DNA of 64,000 nt from Propionicimonas sp. (GTDB lineage: Bacteria > Actinomycetota > Actinomycetes > Propionibacteriales > Propionibacteriaceae), in assembly GCA_013791955.1 (NCBI GenBank), contig VMSW01000008.1, positions 62,001 through 126,000 of the forward strand. The letters run 5' to 3'. This document shows, in pieces, positions 1 through 8,065 of the stretch. The notes beneath the pieces were generated by a model. That model ran no database searches. It was not told the DNA's origin and saw nothing but the letters and a program-made list of their open reading frames with translations. A program made the position numbers and the translations under genes. Each line of letters begins with the position of its first letter. Position 1 is the stretch's first letter.

Positions 1-682
1 CATCCCTGGTGCTACGGGCGGTCACTTGCAAGCCAGTCTCGGTGGTGGTGATGCTCACCTTGTCGCCGAGGGTCTTAGCCAAGAAGGTACGCATCCCGGC
101 GGCATCGGCCGCGGCTGGCTTACCGACCACGCAGGTGAATGAGGCCGGAGTCTCGCCGGTCAGCGCGCTGGCCAGCGTCCGCGCCCGATCGACGTGCTTG
201 CGGTAGGCCTCGGGGTAACCGCTGCGCTGCACGGCCTGGGCGACATCGTTGATGTCTCTGGTCTCCCAGTTCTTGATCCGCTCCATCACTCGATAGAACG
301 AGCGGGTGGAGTACCAAGGGTCCATGATCTGCTCGATCGTCCCCCAACCCTTGCTTGGACGCTGCTGGAACAGCCCAATCGAATCGGCATGCCCATAGTC
401 GAGATTGCGAATATCCGACTCCTGATAGGCGGTGGCCAAAGCGATGCTCGCCGCCCGCGGCTTCAGCCCGCGCTTGATCGACATGCCAGCGATCACGGCC
501 GCATTGCGGGCCTGCTCAGGGTCGATGACCGTAGTGCGTCCGCCAGCGGTCGCCTCACACCGATCCTCAATCGGTAGGGGCACCTTCTGGTAGCTCGACC
601 ACAGGACCACCGCACCCGCGACGATTGCCACCGCCACGGTGATTGCTGCCAGGGTGAGCGCGACCGCCTTGAATAACCTCAC
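1..682 (-). CDS. Secreted/anchored lysozyme-like protein, 3' part outside window
   Basis: Partial gene running off the left edge; about 227 codons are visible. It is read from a GTG at 682, 8 bases after the dapD stop, so it probably shares the dapD transcript. The product starts with a short basic stretch and a hydrophobic segment (about residues 6-27), as in a signal anchor. Around residues 83-108 lies a lysozyme/transglycosylase-like pattern: AYQES with Glu88 where such enzymes carry the catalytic acid, followed by SIGLFQQR. Proteins of this kind are common in actinomycetes and mostly annotated as hypothetical. A peptidoglycan hydrolase role is inferred from the motif and would suit the diaminopimelate neighbour; the C terminus cannot be seen. 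Confidence 0.75.
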   Translation of the reverse strand, partial: MRLFKAVALTLAAITVAVAIVAGAVVLWSSYQKVPLPIEDRCEATAGGRTTVIDPEQARNAAVIAGMSIKRGLKPRAASIALATAYQESDIRNLDYGHADSIGLFQQRPSKGWGTIEQIMDPWYSTRSFYRVMERIKNWETRDINDVAQAVQRSGYPEAYRKHVDRARTLASALTGETPASFTCVVGKPAAADAAGMRTFLAKTLGDKVSITTTETGLQVTARSTRD

Positions 683-690
683 TGGCCGCC

Positions 691-1617
691 TTAGTTGGCG
701 TGCAGCGCGGCGTTGAGTTCAACCCCGGCGCGGCTGCCGCGGTTCTTGGCGATCACGGCACCGGTGATCGAGTTCCGCAGGAACAGCAGATTCGACTGTC
801 CGCTGAGCTGAGCAGCTTTCACCACTTCGCCGTCAGGCAGACTGACCTTGGTGCCAGCGGTGATGTACAGCCCGGCCTCCACCACGCAGTCATTGCCCAG
901 CGAGATTCCGACGCCCGATTCGGCGCCGAGCAGGCAGCGCTCGCCGATGGTGATCTGCTCCGACCCGCCGCCCGAAAGCGTGCCCATGATGGACGCGCCA
1001 CCGCCGACATCGGAGCCGTCACCGACGATCACCCCAGCCGAAACCCGGCCCTCGACCATGGAGGTGCCCAGCGTGCCGGCGTTGAAGTTCACGAAGCCCT
1101 CATGCATCACCGTGGTGCCCTCGGCGAGGTGAGCGCCCAGGCGCACCCGGTCGGCATCGGCGATGCGGACTCCGCTGGGTAGCACGTAGTCGACCATTCG
1201 CGGGAACTTGTCGACCCCAAAGACGGTGACGATGCCACGGGTCGATCGCAGTCGCAGCCGGACGTCCTCGAAGCCGTCGACCGCGCAGGGGCCGGCCGAG
1301 GTCCACACCACATTCGGCAGCACCCCAAAAAGGCCGGTCAGGTCGATCGTCCGCGGGGCGCAAAGCCGGGCGCTGAGCAGATGCAGGCGCAGGTAGGCAT
1401 CCGGGACGCTGGCCGGAGGAGCGTCCAGGTCGATCTCGACCAGCATCACCTCGGTGCGCACCCCGCGATCAGGATCGGCATCGGGGGCGGCCACCAGCGC
1501 CTGGGGCGGCTGCTTTGCAGCGGCGGCGCCAAGGGCGGGGGCAGGGAACCAGGTGTCGAGGATCTGACCAGAGCTGTGGATGGTGGCCAGACCCCAACCG
1601 TGGGCGGGTCGAGTCAT
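691..1617 (-). CDS. dapD: 2,3,4,5-tetrahydropyridine-2,6-dicarboxylate N-succinyltransferase
   Basis: 308 residues, the length of the actinobacterial DapD type. It transfers succinyl from succinyl-CoA to tetrahydrodipicolinate in the succinylase branch of lysine and meso-diaminopimelate synthesis, in the cytoplasm. The N-terminal third ([16 protein letters not shown]) is typical of the actinobacterial subfamily; the middle is a left-handed beta-helix with hexapeptide-type repeats ([19 protein letters not shown] region, about 185-250). It is divergent from dapE, the enzyme that later removes the succinyl group. The ATG at 1617 sits 7 bases after TAGGCT on the minus strand with no ribosome site, so the mRNA is probably leaderless. 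Confidence 0.95.
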   Translation of the reverse strand: MTRPAHGWGLATIHSSGQILDTWFPAPALGAAAAKQPPQALVAAPDADPDRGVRTEVMLVEIDLDAPPASVPDAYLRLHLLSARLCAPRTIDLTGLFGVLPNVVWTSAGPCAVDGFEDVRLRLRSTRGIVTVFGVDKFPRMVDYVLPSGVRIADADRVRLGAHLAEGTTVMHEGFVNFNAGTLGTSMVEGRVSAGVIVGDGSDVGGGASIMGTLSGGGSEQITIGERCLLGAESGVGISLGNDCVVEAGLYITAGTKVSLPDGEVVKAAQLSGQSNLLFLRNSITGAVIAKNRGSRAGVELNAALHAN

Positions 1618-1624
1618 GCCAGCC

Positions 1625-1682
1625 AGCCTACCTGGGCGCGCCCACAGCCCTCAGGTCCGCGGTCGGCGCTGGTCGCTAGGCT
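1625..1682. promoter_or_regulatory. Divergent -10 elements of dapD and dapE
   Basis: TAGGCT on the minus strand at 1625-1630 ends 7 bases before the dapD ATG, and TAGGCT on the plus strand at 1677-1682 ends 7 bases before the dapE ATG. Both would start transcription at the start codon. No clear -35 was seen; function is inferred from position and from the same pattern in many genes of this window. Confidence 0.6.
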
Positions 1683-1689
1683 GGCCCGC

Positions 1690-2751
1690 ATGAGCCTTGA
1701 GGTGACCGGCGACCTGGTCGAGTTGTTCTGCCAGATCATCGACGTCGAATCGGTGAGCGGCAATGAGGGTCACCTGGCCGATCTGGTCGAAGGCGCGCTG
1801 CGCGGGCTGCCGCACCTGAACGTGACCCGCGATGGCGACACCGTGATCGCCCGCACCGAGCTGGGCCGAGCTGAGCGAGTGGTGATCGCTGGACACCTCG
1901 ATACCGTCCCGGTGGCTGACAACCTGCCCTCCCGGCTTGTAGATGATCGGGTGTACGGACGCGGCTCAGCCGACATGAAGGGTGGCGTGGCGGTCGCCCT
2001 TGCCTGTGCCGCGCAACTGGTCGAACCCACCCGCGACATCACCTGGATCTTCTACGACCACGAAGAAGTCGAGGCCGAACTCAACTCGCTCAACCGCATC
2101 GCCGCCCAGCACCCCGAGTGGCTGGCTGGGGATTTCGCGGTGCTGATGGAGCCGACCGGTGCGGTGGTCGAAGGTGGCTGCCAAGGCACCCTGCGCTGCC
2201 TGGTGAGCACCCAAGGGACAGCCGCCCACTCAGCGCGGGCCTGGCTGGGCCACAACGCCATTCATGACGCTGGCGAGGTGCTCAACCGGCTGGCCGCCTA
2301 CTCCGCCCGCGAAGTGGTCGTCGAGGGCCTGGCCTACCGCGAAGGCCTCAACGCGGTGGCGATCAGCGGTGGCATCGCTGGCAACGTCATTCCCGATCTC
2401 TGCACGGTCACGGTGAACTTCCGCTTCGCGCCCGATCGCGACGAGGCGGACGCCAAAGCCCACTGCCAAGAGGTGTTCGACGGCTTCGAGGTCGAGTTCA
2501 TCGACTTTGCCCCCGCCGCCCGTCCGGGCCTGGATCGTCCGATCGCAGTGGAGTTCGTCCAAGCTGTCGGCGGTCAGCCGCGCGCCAAATACGGCTGGAC
2601 GGACGTCGCCCGCTTCTCAGCCCTCGGCATGCCAGCGGTGAACTTCGGACCGGCTGATCCGGGCAAGGCCCATGCCGACGACGAGTTCTGCCCCGTCGCC
2701 GACCTGTTCACCTGCCGCGACGCCCTCCTGCGCTGGCTGACCGTCTCCTGA
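1690..2751 (+). CDS. dapE: Succinyl-diaminopimelate desuccinylase
   Basis: 353 residues, an M20-family metallohydrolase. It removes succinate from N-succinyl-LL-diaminopimelate. Visible motifs: AGHLDTVP (metal-binding His and catalytic Asp, about residues 72-79), GRGSADMKGG (bridging Asp, about 98-107) and YDHEEVEAE with the catalytic Glu pair. The C-terminal GKAHADDEF segment carries the last metal His. The open frame extends upstream to 1381 but overlaps dapD antisense; ATG 1690 is chosen because it begins the family's N terminus and follows TAGGCT by 7 bases. Divergent from dapD. Confidence 0.93.
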   Translation: MSLEVTGDLVELFCQIIDVESVSGNEGHLADLVEGALRGLPHLNVTRDGDTVIARTELGRAERVVIAGHLDTVPVADNLPSRLVDDRVYGRGSADMKGGVAVALACAAQLVEPTRDITWIFYDHEEVEAELNSLNRIAAQHPEWLAGDFAVLMEPTGAVVEGGCQGTLRCLVSTQGTAAHSARAWLGHNAIHDAGEVLNRLAAYSAREVVVEGLAYREGLNAVAISGGIAGNVIPDLCTVTVNFRFAPDRDEADAKAHCQEVFDGFEVEFIDFAPAARPGLDRPIAVEFVQAVGGQPRAKYGWTDVARFSALGMPAVNFGPADPGKAHADDEFCPVADLFTCRDALLRWLTVS

Positions 2752-2762
2752 GCTTTGGCCCC

Positions 2763-2799
2763 AGTTCCCTGAGCCTGTCGAAGGGTCAACAGGCTCAGC
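2763..2799. repeat. Interspersed repeat copy forming a hairpin between convergent genes
   Basis: A copy of the CCCTGAGCCTGTCGAAGGG family. A perfect 10-bp inverted repeat (CTGAGCCTGT at 2769-2778, ACAGGCTCAG at 2789-2798) encloses a 10-base loop. It lies between convergent dapE and the LysR gene and may end transcription from both sides; there is no strong T-run. Confidence 0.8.
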
Positions 2800-2816
2800 C
2801 CTTGCCTGGGTGCGGC

Positions 2817-3734
2817 TTAGCGGCGCCCAGCAGTAACGGCCTGCAGCGCCTCAAGGGTGGCGCCGATCGCTGGCACCGCGGACGATCCGCGCAGGTAGGC
2901 CGCGCGCACTCGGCGATCATTGCCGGGGACGTCGAGGACGACTGTTCCCGCTGGCGCTTCCAGTGGCTCCAGGGCCAGTTTGGGCTGCAGGGCGATGCCG
3001 ACCCCGGCGGCTACCAGGCCCAACACAGCTACCGAGTTGTCGGTCGCATGGGCGATGCGTGGGCTGAATCCCTTGGCGCTGCAGGCCGCCAGCAGGTGGC
3101 CGCGGCACAGCGGGCAGCCGGCGATCCAGCGCTCAGCTTCGAAGGCGCCGAGATCGATCTGCGTCCCGTGGGCCAACCGGTGGCCAGCGGGCAGCACCAG
3201 TACCGCCGGGTCGGCGAACAGTTCCTGCAGTTCGACGCCCACCAAATCGTCGTGGGGATCGGATGGATCGCCGGGATAAGTGAAGGTGAGGGCGATGTCG
3301 ATGCTGCCCTCAGCTAGCAGCTCCAACGATTCGGGCGGCTCGGCCTCGGTGTAAATCAGCTTCAGCCCCGGATGCTGGGCTGCCAGAGTGGCCATCAGCG
3401 CTGGCACCACCACAGAGGAGGCGCTGGGGAAACCAGCCAGGCGGACCGTCCCAGTGGTGCGGTCAGCCAAGTGGCCAAGTTCATCTTCGGCGGCGGCCAA
3501 TGCGGCCAGCACTGCGGCCGAATGCCGGGCCACCACCCGTCCCGGTTCGGTGAGTTGGACGCCCCGGCCGGTGCGCAGTAGCAACGGCACGCCCAACCGC
3601 TTTTCGGCCCGCCGCAGATGCTGGCTCAACGCTGGCTGGCTGTAACCCAGCGCGGCGGCCGCGGCGGTGATCGAACCGTAATCGGCGATCGCCCGCACGA
3701 TCCGGACGGTGTGCAGATCGAGGGCGCTATTCAT
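2817..3734 (-). CDS. LysR-family transcriptional regulator
   Basis: 305 residues. Residues about 8-65 form the winged helix-turn-helix of LysR regulators (ITAAAAALGYSQPALSQHLRRAEKRLG), followed by a periplasmic-binding-like effector domain. The ATG at 3734 follows a good -10 (GATAAT at 3743-3748 on the minus strand) by 8 bases. It is divergent from a class V aminotransferase-like gene 70 bases away, the usual arrangement of a LysR regulator and its target, so it probably controls that gene; the inducer is unknown. Confidence 0.9.
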   Translation of the reverse strand: MNSALDLHTVRIVRAIADYGSITAAAAALGYSQPALSQHLRRAEKRLGVPLLLRTGRGVQLTEPGRVVARHSAAVLAALAAAEDELGHLADRTTGTVRLAGFPSASSVVVPALMATLAAQHPGLKLIYTEAEPPESLELLAEGSIDIALTFTYPGDPSDPHDDLVGVELQELFADPAVLVLPAGHRLAHGTQIDLGAFEAERWIAGCPLCRGHLLAACSAKGFSPRIAHATDNSVAVLGLVAAGVGIALQPKLALEPLEAPAGTVVLDVPGNDRRVRAAYLRGSSAVPAIGATLEALQAVTAGRR

Positions 3735-3742
3735 AACGTCAG

Positions 3743-3748
3743 ATTATC
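3743..3748 (-). promoter_or_regulatory. -10 element of the LysR gene
   Basis: GATAAT on the minus strand, 8 bases before the ATG at 3734, in an AT-rich pocket (3735-3755) of otherwise GC-rich DNA. This pocket is also the likely LysR-binding region for the divergent gene; the exact operator is not resolved. Confidence 0.5.
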
Positions 3749-3804
3749 AATACCCAAGCGGGCCTGCCCTGGTGTGATCGAATTGGGTGCAGCAGGATGT
3801 AGGC

Positions 3805-4866
3805 ATGAGCGCCAACCTGAAATCCGCAAAGTCCGGTGTGAGCGAGCTAGCCGCTCACTTCGACGCTCCGTCGGGCTACCTGGCTGCGGCGAGCAACGGC
3901 ATTCTGCCGCGGGCGGCAGTCACCGCCATGATCGCCGATCTCGAGCGCTGCGGACGCGGCCAGGTAGCCCCAGCCGACTACGACCCGGTGGTGGCCGGCA
4001 CCCGCGCCAGCTATGCCGAACTCGTCGGGGTGCCCAGCGAATGGGTGGCCATCGGGTCAGTCACCTCGACGCTGGTGGCCAATGTGGCTGCCGGGCTGCC
4101 CGAAGGTGGCGAAGTGCTGGTTGGGGACACCGAGTTCAACTCGGTGGTGCTGCCCTTTCTGGCCGCCGCTCGCCTGAACGTACGGACGGTGCCGCTGGCC
4201 GACCTGGCCACTGCCATCACCGCCGAAACTGCGTTGGTGGCCTTCTCGCTGGTGCAATCAGCCACCGGCGAGGTGATCGCCGCTGAGCCGATTCGGGCGG
4301 CGGCCCGTCGCCACGGCGCGCTCACCTTGGTCGACCTGACCCAGGCCGCTGGCGTATTGCCGGTGCAGGCCGCCGATTTCGATTTCACCGTCTGCCACAG
4401 CTACAAGTGGCTGTGCACCCCGCGCGGGGTGGCCTTCCTGACGGTCCGGCCCGAGGCGATCTCGCGGCTGGTTCCGGTGTCGGCTGGCTGGTATTCGGCT
4501 GATGATCCGTGGCGCAACTGCTACTGGCCCGAACGAGCACCCGCCGCCACCGCGCGCAGCTTCGACACCGCGCCGGCCTGGCAGGCTTTCGTCGGGGCCG
4601 AGAAATCCATTGGGTTGTTCGCCAGCGCCGACACAGCGGCGCTGTGGGCTCACGCGAGCGCCCTGGGCGATCAGCTCTGCCGCGGGCTCGGCCTGCCTGA
4701 ACAGCATCGGGCGATCATCAGCTGGCCCGATCCGGAACACCGCCAACTGGCCAGGCTGACCGCCGCCGGACTGCGCGCGTCCGGGCCAATGGGGTTGATT
4801 CGGGTGGCCTTCCACGTGTGGAACACCGAGGCCGACGTTGAGGCAGCTCTGGCAGCGCTGGCCTGA
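3805..4866 (+). CDS. Class V aminotransferase-like PLP enzyme
   Basis: 353 residues from ATG 3805, chosen for the AGGA at 3793-3796; an in-frame GTG at 3787 would add 6 residues. The fold is that of cysteine desulfurase/selenocysteine lyase/kynureninase relatives. CHSYKWLCTPRG near residue 198 contains the PLP-binding lysine, and VDLTQAAG carries the cofactor-nitrogen Asp. No cysteine-desulfurase active-site loop is obvious, and there are no Fe-S assembly neighbours, so the substrate is unknown. The divergent LysR gene suggests a regulated amino-acid catabolic or sulfur-related role. The stop adjoins the converging ychJ stop with no gap. Confidence 0.8.
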   Translation: MSANLKSAKSGVSELAAHFDAPSGYLAAASNGILPRAAVTAMIADLERCGRGQVAPADYDPVVAGTRASYAELVGVPSEWVAIGSVTSTLVANVAAGLPEGGEVLVGDTEFNSVVLPFLAAARLNVRTVPLADLATAITAETALVAFSLVQSATGEVIAAEPIRAAARRHGALTLVDLTQAAGVLPVQAADFDFTVCHSYKWLCTPRGVAFLTVRPEAISRLVPVSAGWYSADDPWRNCYWPERAPAATARSFDTAPAWQAFVGAEKSIGLFASADTAALWAHASALGDQLCRGLGLPEQHRAIISWPDPEHRQLARLTAAGLRASGPMGLIRVAFHVWNTEADVEAALAALA

Positions 4867-5232
4867 TCAGCCCTCAACCGGGGCCAGATACAGCCAGCGT
4901 CCGTCGTGCTGGACGAACTGGGACCGCTCCCGGACGAAACCGCGTCCGGCTGGGCCACGGAAACGGGCCACGAACTCGACCTGGTCATCGCTGAAATCGA
5001 CGACCTGTAAGCCGATCCAAGTGAGTCCCTCGCCGAGCTCCACTGACGCCGGACGGGTGCTCGGATGCCAGGTGTCTTCCAGATAGGCGGTGTCGCCGAC
5101 GGCGAACGCGCTGTAGCGCGAGCGCATCAACTGCTCGGCGGTGGCGGCCTCGGCCAGGCCGACATGCAGCCGTCCGCAACAGTCGGTGTAGCTCAGCCCG
5201 CTTGCGCACGGACAGTCAGCGCCGGGTTCCAT
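4867..5232 (-). CDS. YchJ-family protein with SEC-C zinc motif
   Basis: 121 residues. The N terminus has the SEC-C type metal motif (CPCASG...DCCG, about residues 8-19), followed by the YchJ domain (RSRYSAFAVGD and YLEDTWHPSTRP). Function of the family is not established; the SEC-C motif binds zinc in SecA. Starts with ATG at 5232, 7 bases after TATCGT on the minus strand, with no ribosome site. It converges on the aminotransferase gene and diverges from LOG. Confidence 0.88.
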   Translation of the reverse strand: MEPGADCPCASGLSYTDCCGRLHVGLAEAATAEQLMRSRYSAFAVGDTAYLEDTWHPSTRPASVELGEGLTWIGLQVVDFSDDQVEFVARFRGPAGRGFVRERSQFVQHDGRWLYLAPVEG

Positions 5233-5239
5233 GAGTCAG

Positions 5240-5296
5240 ACGATAGTGCCAGCACTACGCCTAATCCGACCGATTCGCCAGCTCGCTGGCTAGATT
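5240..5296. promoter_or_regulatory. Divergent -10 elements of ychJ-like gene and LOG gene
   Basis: TATCGT on the minus strand (5240-5245) is 7 bases from the YchJ-like ATG; TAGATT on the plus strand (5291-5296) is 7 bases from the LOG GTG. Inferred leaderless promoters. Confidence 0.55.
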
Positions 5297-5303
5297 GCTA
5301 GTC

Positions 5304-6056
5304 GTGACCAAGAGAACGCAAGGACCAGTGGTCCGCAGCCATGATCAGGTGCAACCCACCACCACTGACGAACGCCTACTCAGCGGCAGCGACGACGGCG
5401 CCTGGGTGCACTCTGACCCGTGGCGGGTGTTGCGAATCCAGGCCGAGTTCGTTGAAGGCTTCGGCACCCTGTCTGAGCTTGGGCCCGGCATCGGGGTGTT
5501 CGGTTCGGCGCGGACCAAACGTGATTCGGCGATGTATGCCGCAGCGGAACGGATTGGCGCCGGGCTGGCCAAAGCCGGTTTTGCCACCCTCACCGGCGGT
5601 GGTCCCGGCATCATGGAGGCGGCCAACAAAGGTGCGCTGGAGGCTGGTGGGGTCTCAGTCGGACTTGGCATTGAGTTGCCCTTCGAACAGTCGCTGAACG
5701 AGTACGTCTCCTTGGGAATCAACTTCCGCTATTTCTTCGCCCGCAAGGTGATGTTCTTGAAGTACTCCAACGGATTTGTGGTGATGCCGGGCGGCTTCGG
5801 CACCTTCGATGAAGCCTTCGAGGCGCTCACCCTGGTGCAGACCCGCAAGGTGAGGTCCTTCCCGATCGTCCTTTTTGGGCAGGACTTCTGGGCGCCCCTG
5901 TTGGACTGGATGGACCAACACGTGATGGCTGGTGGCTACATTTCAGAAATAGATCGCCGACTGATCCAGCTCACTGACGATCCGGACGAGGCCGTCGCCA
6001 TGGTCACCTCGTCCCATCCGCCGGAGGCGGCCATGCGGGTCACGGACGGGGAATGA
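5304..6056 (+). CDS. LOG-family protein (Rossmann fold nucleotide-binding)
   Basis: 250 residues. Carries the two LOG signatures: TGGGPGIMEAANKGA (about 95-110) and PGGFGTFDE (about 155-163), which form the nucleoside monophosphate site of cytokinin riboside 5'-monophosphate phosphoribohydrolases. Bacterial members cleave AMP-like nucleotides to a base and ribose 5-phosphate; the true substrate here is unknown. GTG 5304 is preferred over the TTG three codons earlier because it follows TAGATT by 7 bases. In M. tuberculosis folP2 and gpgS lie between the LOG gene and the DivIVA-domain gene; here they are absent. Confidence 0.92.
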   Translation: MTKRTQGPVVRSHDQVQPTTTDERLLSGSDDGAWVHSDPWRVLRIQAEFVEGFGTLSELGPGIGVFGSARTKRDSAMYAAAERIGAGLAKAGFATLTGGGPGIMEAANKGALEAGGVSVGLGIELPFEQSLNEYVSLGINFRYFFARKVMFLKYSNGFVVMPGGFGTFDEAFEALTLVQTRKVRSFPIVLFGQDFWAPLLDWMDQHVMAGGYISEIDRRLIQLTDDPDEAVAMVTSSHPPEAAMRVTDGE

Positions 6057-6061
6057 CCGGG

Positions 6062-6067
6062 TAGACT
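6062..6067 (+). promoter_or_regulatory. -10 element of DivIVA-domain gene
   Basis: TAGACT, 7 bases before the ATG at 6075; it lies just after the LOG stop, so the small gene can be transcribed on its own as a leaderless mRNA. Confidence 0.55.
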
Positions 6068-6074
6068 TGCGGCC

Positions 6075-6359
6075 ATGGAATGGGCAATCTCGATGCTGGC
6101 TGTGGTCGTTCTCGGCTTCGCTGCAGTGGCCTCCACCGGACGGCTCGGCGAGATGCCCGGCACGGTCACTGACACCCCGCAACCGCATGTTCCCGACGGT
6201 GTCCTGATGGGTGATGACCTTCGCGGGCTCCGGTTCGCGGTGGTGGCCCGGGGCTACTCCATGCAACAGGTCGATGAACTGATCGATCGGTTGGCGACTC
6301 AGTTGGACGATAGTGCGGCACCGCCGTCACCGGCGGAAACCTGGACCTATGTCGACTGA
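6075..6359 (+). CDS. Small DivIVA-domain membrane protein
   Basis: 94 residues. A hydrophobic N-terminal segment (about residues 4-20) is followed by a short DivIVA-type motif (FAVVARGYSMQQVDELIDRL, about 52-71), the part that in DivIVA/Wag31 homologues sits near the membrane. The long coiled coil of full-size DivIVA is missing. Similar small proteins occur at this place in actinomycetes. A role in growth or cell-envelope positioning is only inferred. Confidence 0.82.
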   Translation: MEWAISMLAVVVLGFAAVASTGRLGEMPGTVTDTPQPHVPDGVLMGDDLRGLRFAVVARGYSMQQVDELIDRLATQLDDSAAPPSPAETWTYVD

Positions 6360-6446
6360 TCGGTGAACCCTGTGCGCCGGGTGTCGGCGAGGGGTGGAAT
6401 AATAGATCCAGTTGGAACCGTAACCAGCCAAGAACAGAGGTATGCG

Positions 6447-6617
6447 ATGGCAGCGATGAAACCGCGAACCGGCGATGGGCCCATCGAGGTGGCCAAGGAA
6501 GGTCGTGTGATCGCGATGCGCATTCCGGCTGAGGGTGGTGGACGGCTCGTGATCGAGATGAACGCTAGCGAAGCCGCTGAACTGAAAGCCGCGCTCGAAG
6601 GCGTCGTCGTCGCCTGA
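6447..6617 (+). CDS. DUF3117 small protein
   Basis: 56 residues (MAAMKPRTGDGPIEVAKEG at the start, GGRLVIEM in the middle), matching the DUF3117 family, which is almost universal and highly conserved in actinomycetes and regularly found next to glgA. Function unknown. ATG 6447 is supported by GAGG at 6437-6440; the in-frame extension to 6363 is not conserved-looking. A TAATAG (6401-6406) could be the -10 of a leadered transcript. A strong hairpin terminator follows. Confidence 0.9.
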   Translation: MAAMKPRTGDGPIEVAKEGRVIAMRIPAEGGGRLVIEMNASEAAELKAALEGVVVA

Positions 6618-6635
6618 TTCCAAACTTCCCACACC

Positions 6636-6664
6636 AATGGTCCCGGGGAATCCCCGGGACCATT
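6636..6664. terminator. Bidirectional terminator between DUF3117 gene and glgA
   Basis: Perfect 14-bp stem (AATGGTCCCGGGGA and its complement) around a single central base. The A-rich and T-rich ends let it work on both strands, ending the DUF3117 transcript and the converging glgA. Confidence 0.85.
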
Positions 6665-6710
6665 TGCATGCTGACACCGATCACACCACCGTCACCAATG
6701 GCGGCTCAGC

Positions 6711-7907
6711 TCAACGCGAGTGGTGGATCTCGATCGCTTGGTCATAGACCGCCACAGTTTCGCGGGCGATCTTCTCCCAGGAGAACTCCTCGATGCAGCG
6801 GCGGCGTCCAGCCAGACCGTAGGTCTTGGCCAACCCCGGGTCCCGGGTGAGCCGGTTCACCTCGGCGGCGAATCGGTCCTCGAAACCGGCAACGAAAGCC
6901 GGGTCGCCAGCTTGGGCGGGGTCGTAGTCGACCAAGGTGCCGGTCTGACCATCCACCACAACCTCGGGAATGCCGCCAACTGCGGAGGCAACCACCGCAG
7001 TCTCACACGCCATCGCCTCCAGATTCACGATGCCCAGCGGCTCATAAACCGAGGGGCAAGCGAACACCGTGGCGTGGGTGAGCACCTGACGTACCGAGGC
7101 TCGGGGCAGCATCTCCTGAACCCATTTGACGTTGCCGGAACGCACCTGGCTCAGCTCAGCGAAGGCAGCGTCGAACTCGGCGGCAATCTCGGGGGTGTCC
7201 GGGGAGCCAGCCAGCAGCACCAATTGGGTGTCGGGGTCGAACTGCTTGGCTGCCCGCACCAAGTGCACCAGGCCCTTCTGTCGGGTGATCCGGCCGACGA
7301 AAACTACCAACGGCCGATCCCGATCGATGCCGAGGCCATCGACCACGTCGGTAGCGTGGTCGGGGCGGAACTCGTCGGGGTCGATCCCGTTCTTGACCAC
7401 GAACACCCGGGACGGATCAAGGTCGGTGTAGGAATCCAGCACGTCGCGGCGCATGCCCTCGCTGACCGAGATCACTGCCGCGGCGTCCAGGAAGGAGGTC
7501 TTCTCCGCCCAGGACGACACCCGGTAGCCGCCACCGAGTTGCTCGGCTTTCCAAGGGCGATGCGGCTCCAGTGAATGCGAGGTGACCACATGTGGCACGT
7601 CCAGCAGTTTGGAGCCCACGAGGCCAGCGAAGTTGGCGTACCAAGTGTGGGAGTGGATCACGTCCACGTTGCCGATGGCGTTGGCCATCGCCACGTCCGT
7701 GCCGAGCACGCGCAGGGCGGCATTGGCACCGGCAGGGAAGGTTTCAGGGTGGGCGGTGGCGCCTTCGCGTGGCTCGCCCATGCACTGCACTTCGACACTG
7801 GAGGTGAACTTGCGCAGTTGGGGCACCAATTGGCCGACATGGACGCCGGCTCCGCCGTAGATGTGCGGGGGGTATTCGCGGGTGAGGATGGAGACTCGTA
7901 GGGCCAT
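6711..7907 (-). CDS. glgA: Glycogen synthase, actinobacterial GT4 type
   Basis: 398 residues from the ATG at 7907 (the open frame extends 6 codons further). N terminus VSILTREYPPHIYGGAGVHV is the sugar-nucleotide loop of this GT4 family; FVGRITRQKGL (about 215-225) starts the C-terminal Rossmann domain, and the EX7E-like VYEPLGIVNLEAMAC segment is near 305. The actinobacterial enzyme uses ADP- or UDP-glucose; the M. tuberculosis relative makes maltose 1-phosphate from ADP-glucose and glucose 1-phosphate. Divergent from glgC, which makes the ADP-glucose donor, as in mycobacteria. Confidence 0.93.
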   Translation of the reverse strand: MALRVSILTREYPPHIYGGAGVHVGQLVPQLRKFTSSVEVQCMGEPREGATAHPETFPAGANAALRVLGTDVAMANAIGNVDVIHSHTWYANFAGLVGSKLLDVPHVVTSHSLEPHRPWKAEQLGGGYRVSSWAEKTSFLDAAAVISVSEGMRRDVLDSYTDLDPSRVFVVKNGIDPDEFRPDHATDVVDGLGIDRDRPLVVFVGRITRQKGLVHLVRAAKQFDPDTQLVLLAGSPDTPEIAAEFDAAFAELSQVRSGNVKWVQEMLPRASVRQVLTHATVFACPSVYEPLGIVNLEAMACETAVVASAVGGIPEVVVDGQTGTLVDYDPAQAGDPAFVAGFEDRFAAEVNRLTRDPGLAKTYGLAGRRRCIEEFSWEKIARETVAVYDQAIEIHHSR

Positions 7908-8030
7908 GAGCCGATGGTGCCACACCCCGACGCCGATGGGGTGGATTCGCTCCAGCTAGCCAAGATACCCCCACCGGTGTCGAGGGGTGGGACGAAGTTA
8001 AAGAACAAGGGGAGCAATTGGTGAGTTTGG

Positions 8031-8059
8031 TTGTGGCGTCCCCGGCACTGCCCTAGGTT
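8031..8059 (+). promoter_or_regulatory. glgC promoter, leaderless
   Basis: TTGTGG at 8031-8036, a 17-base spacer, and TAGGTT at 8054-8059. The predicted start of transcription, 7 bases past the -10, is the A of the glgC ATG at 8066. Confidence 0.65.
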
Positions 8060-8065
8060 CAAGGC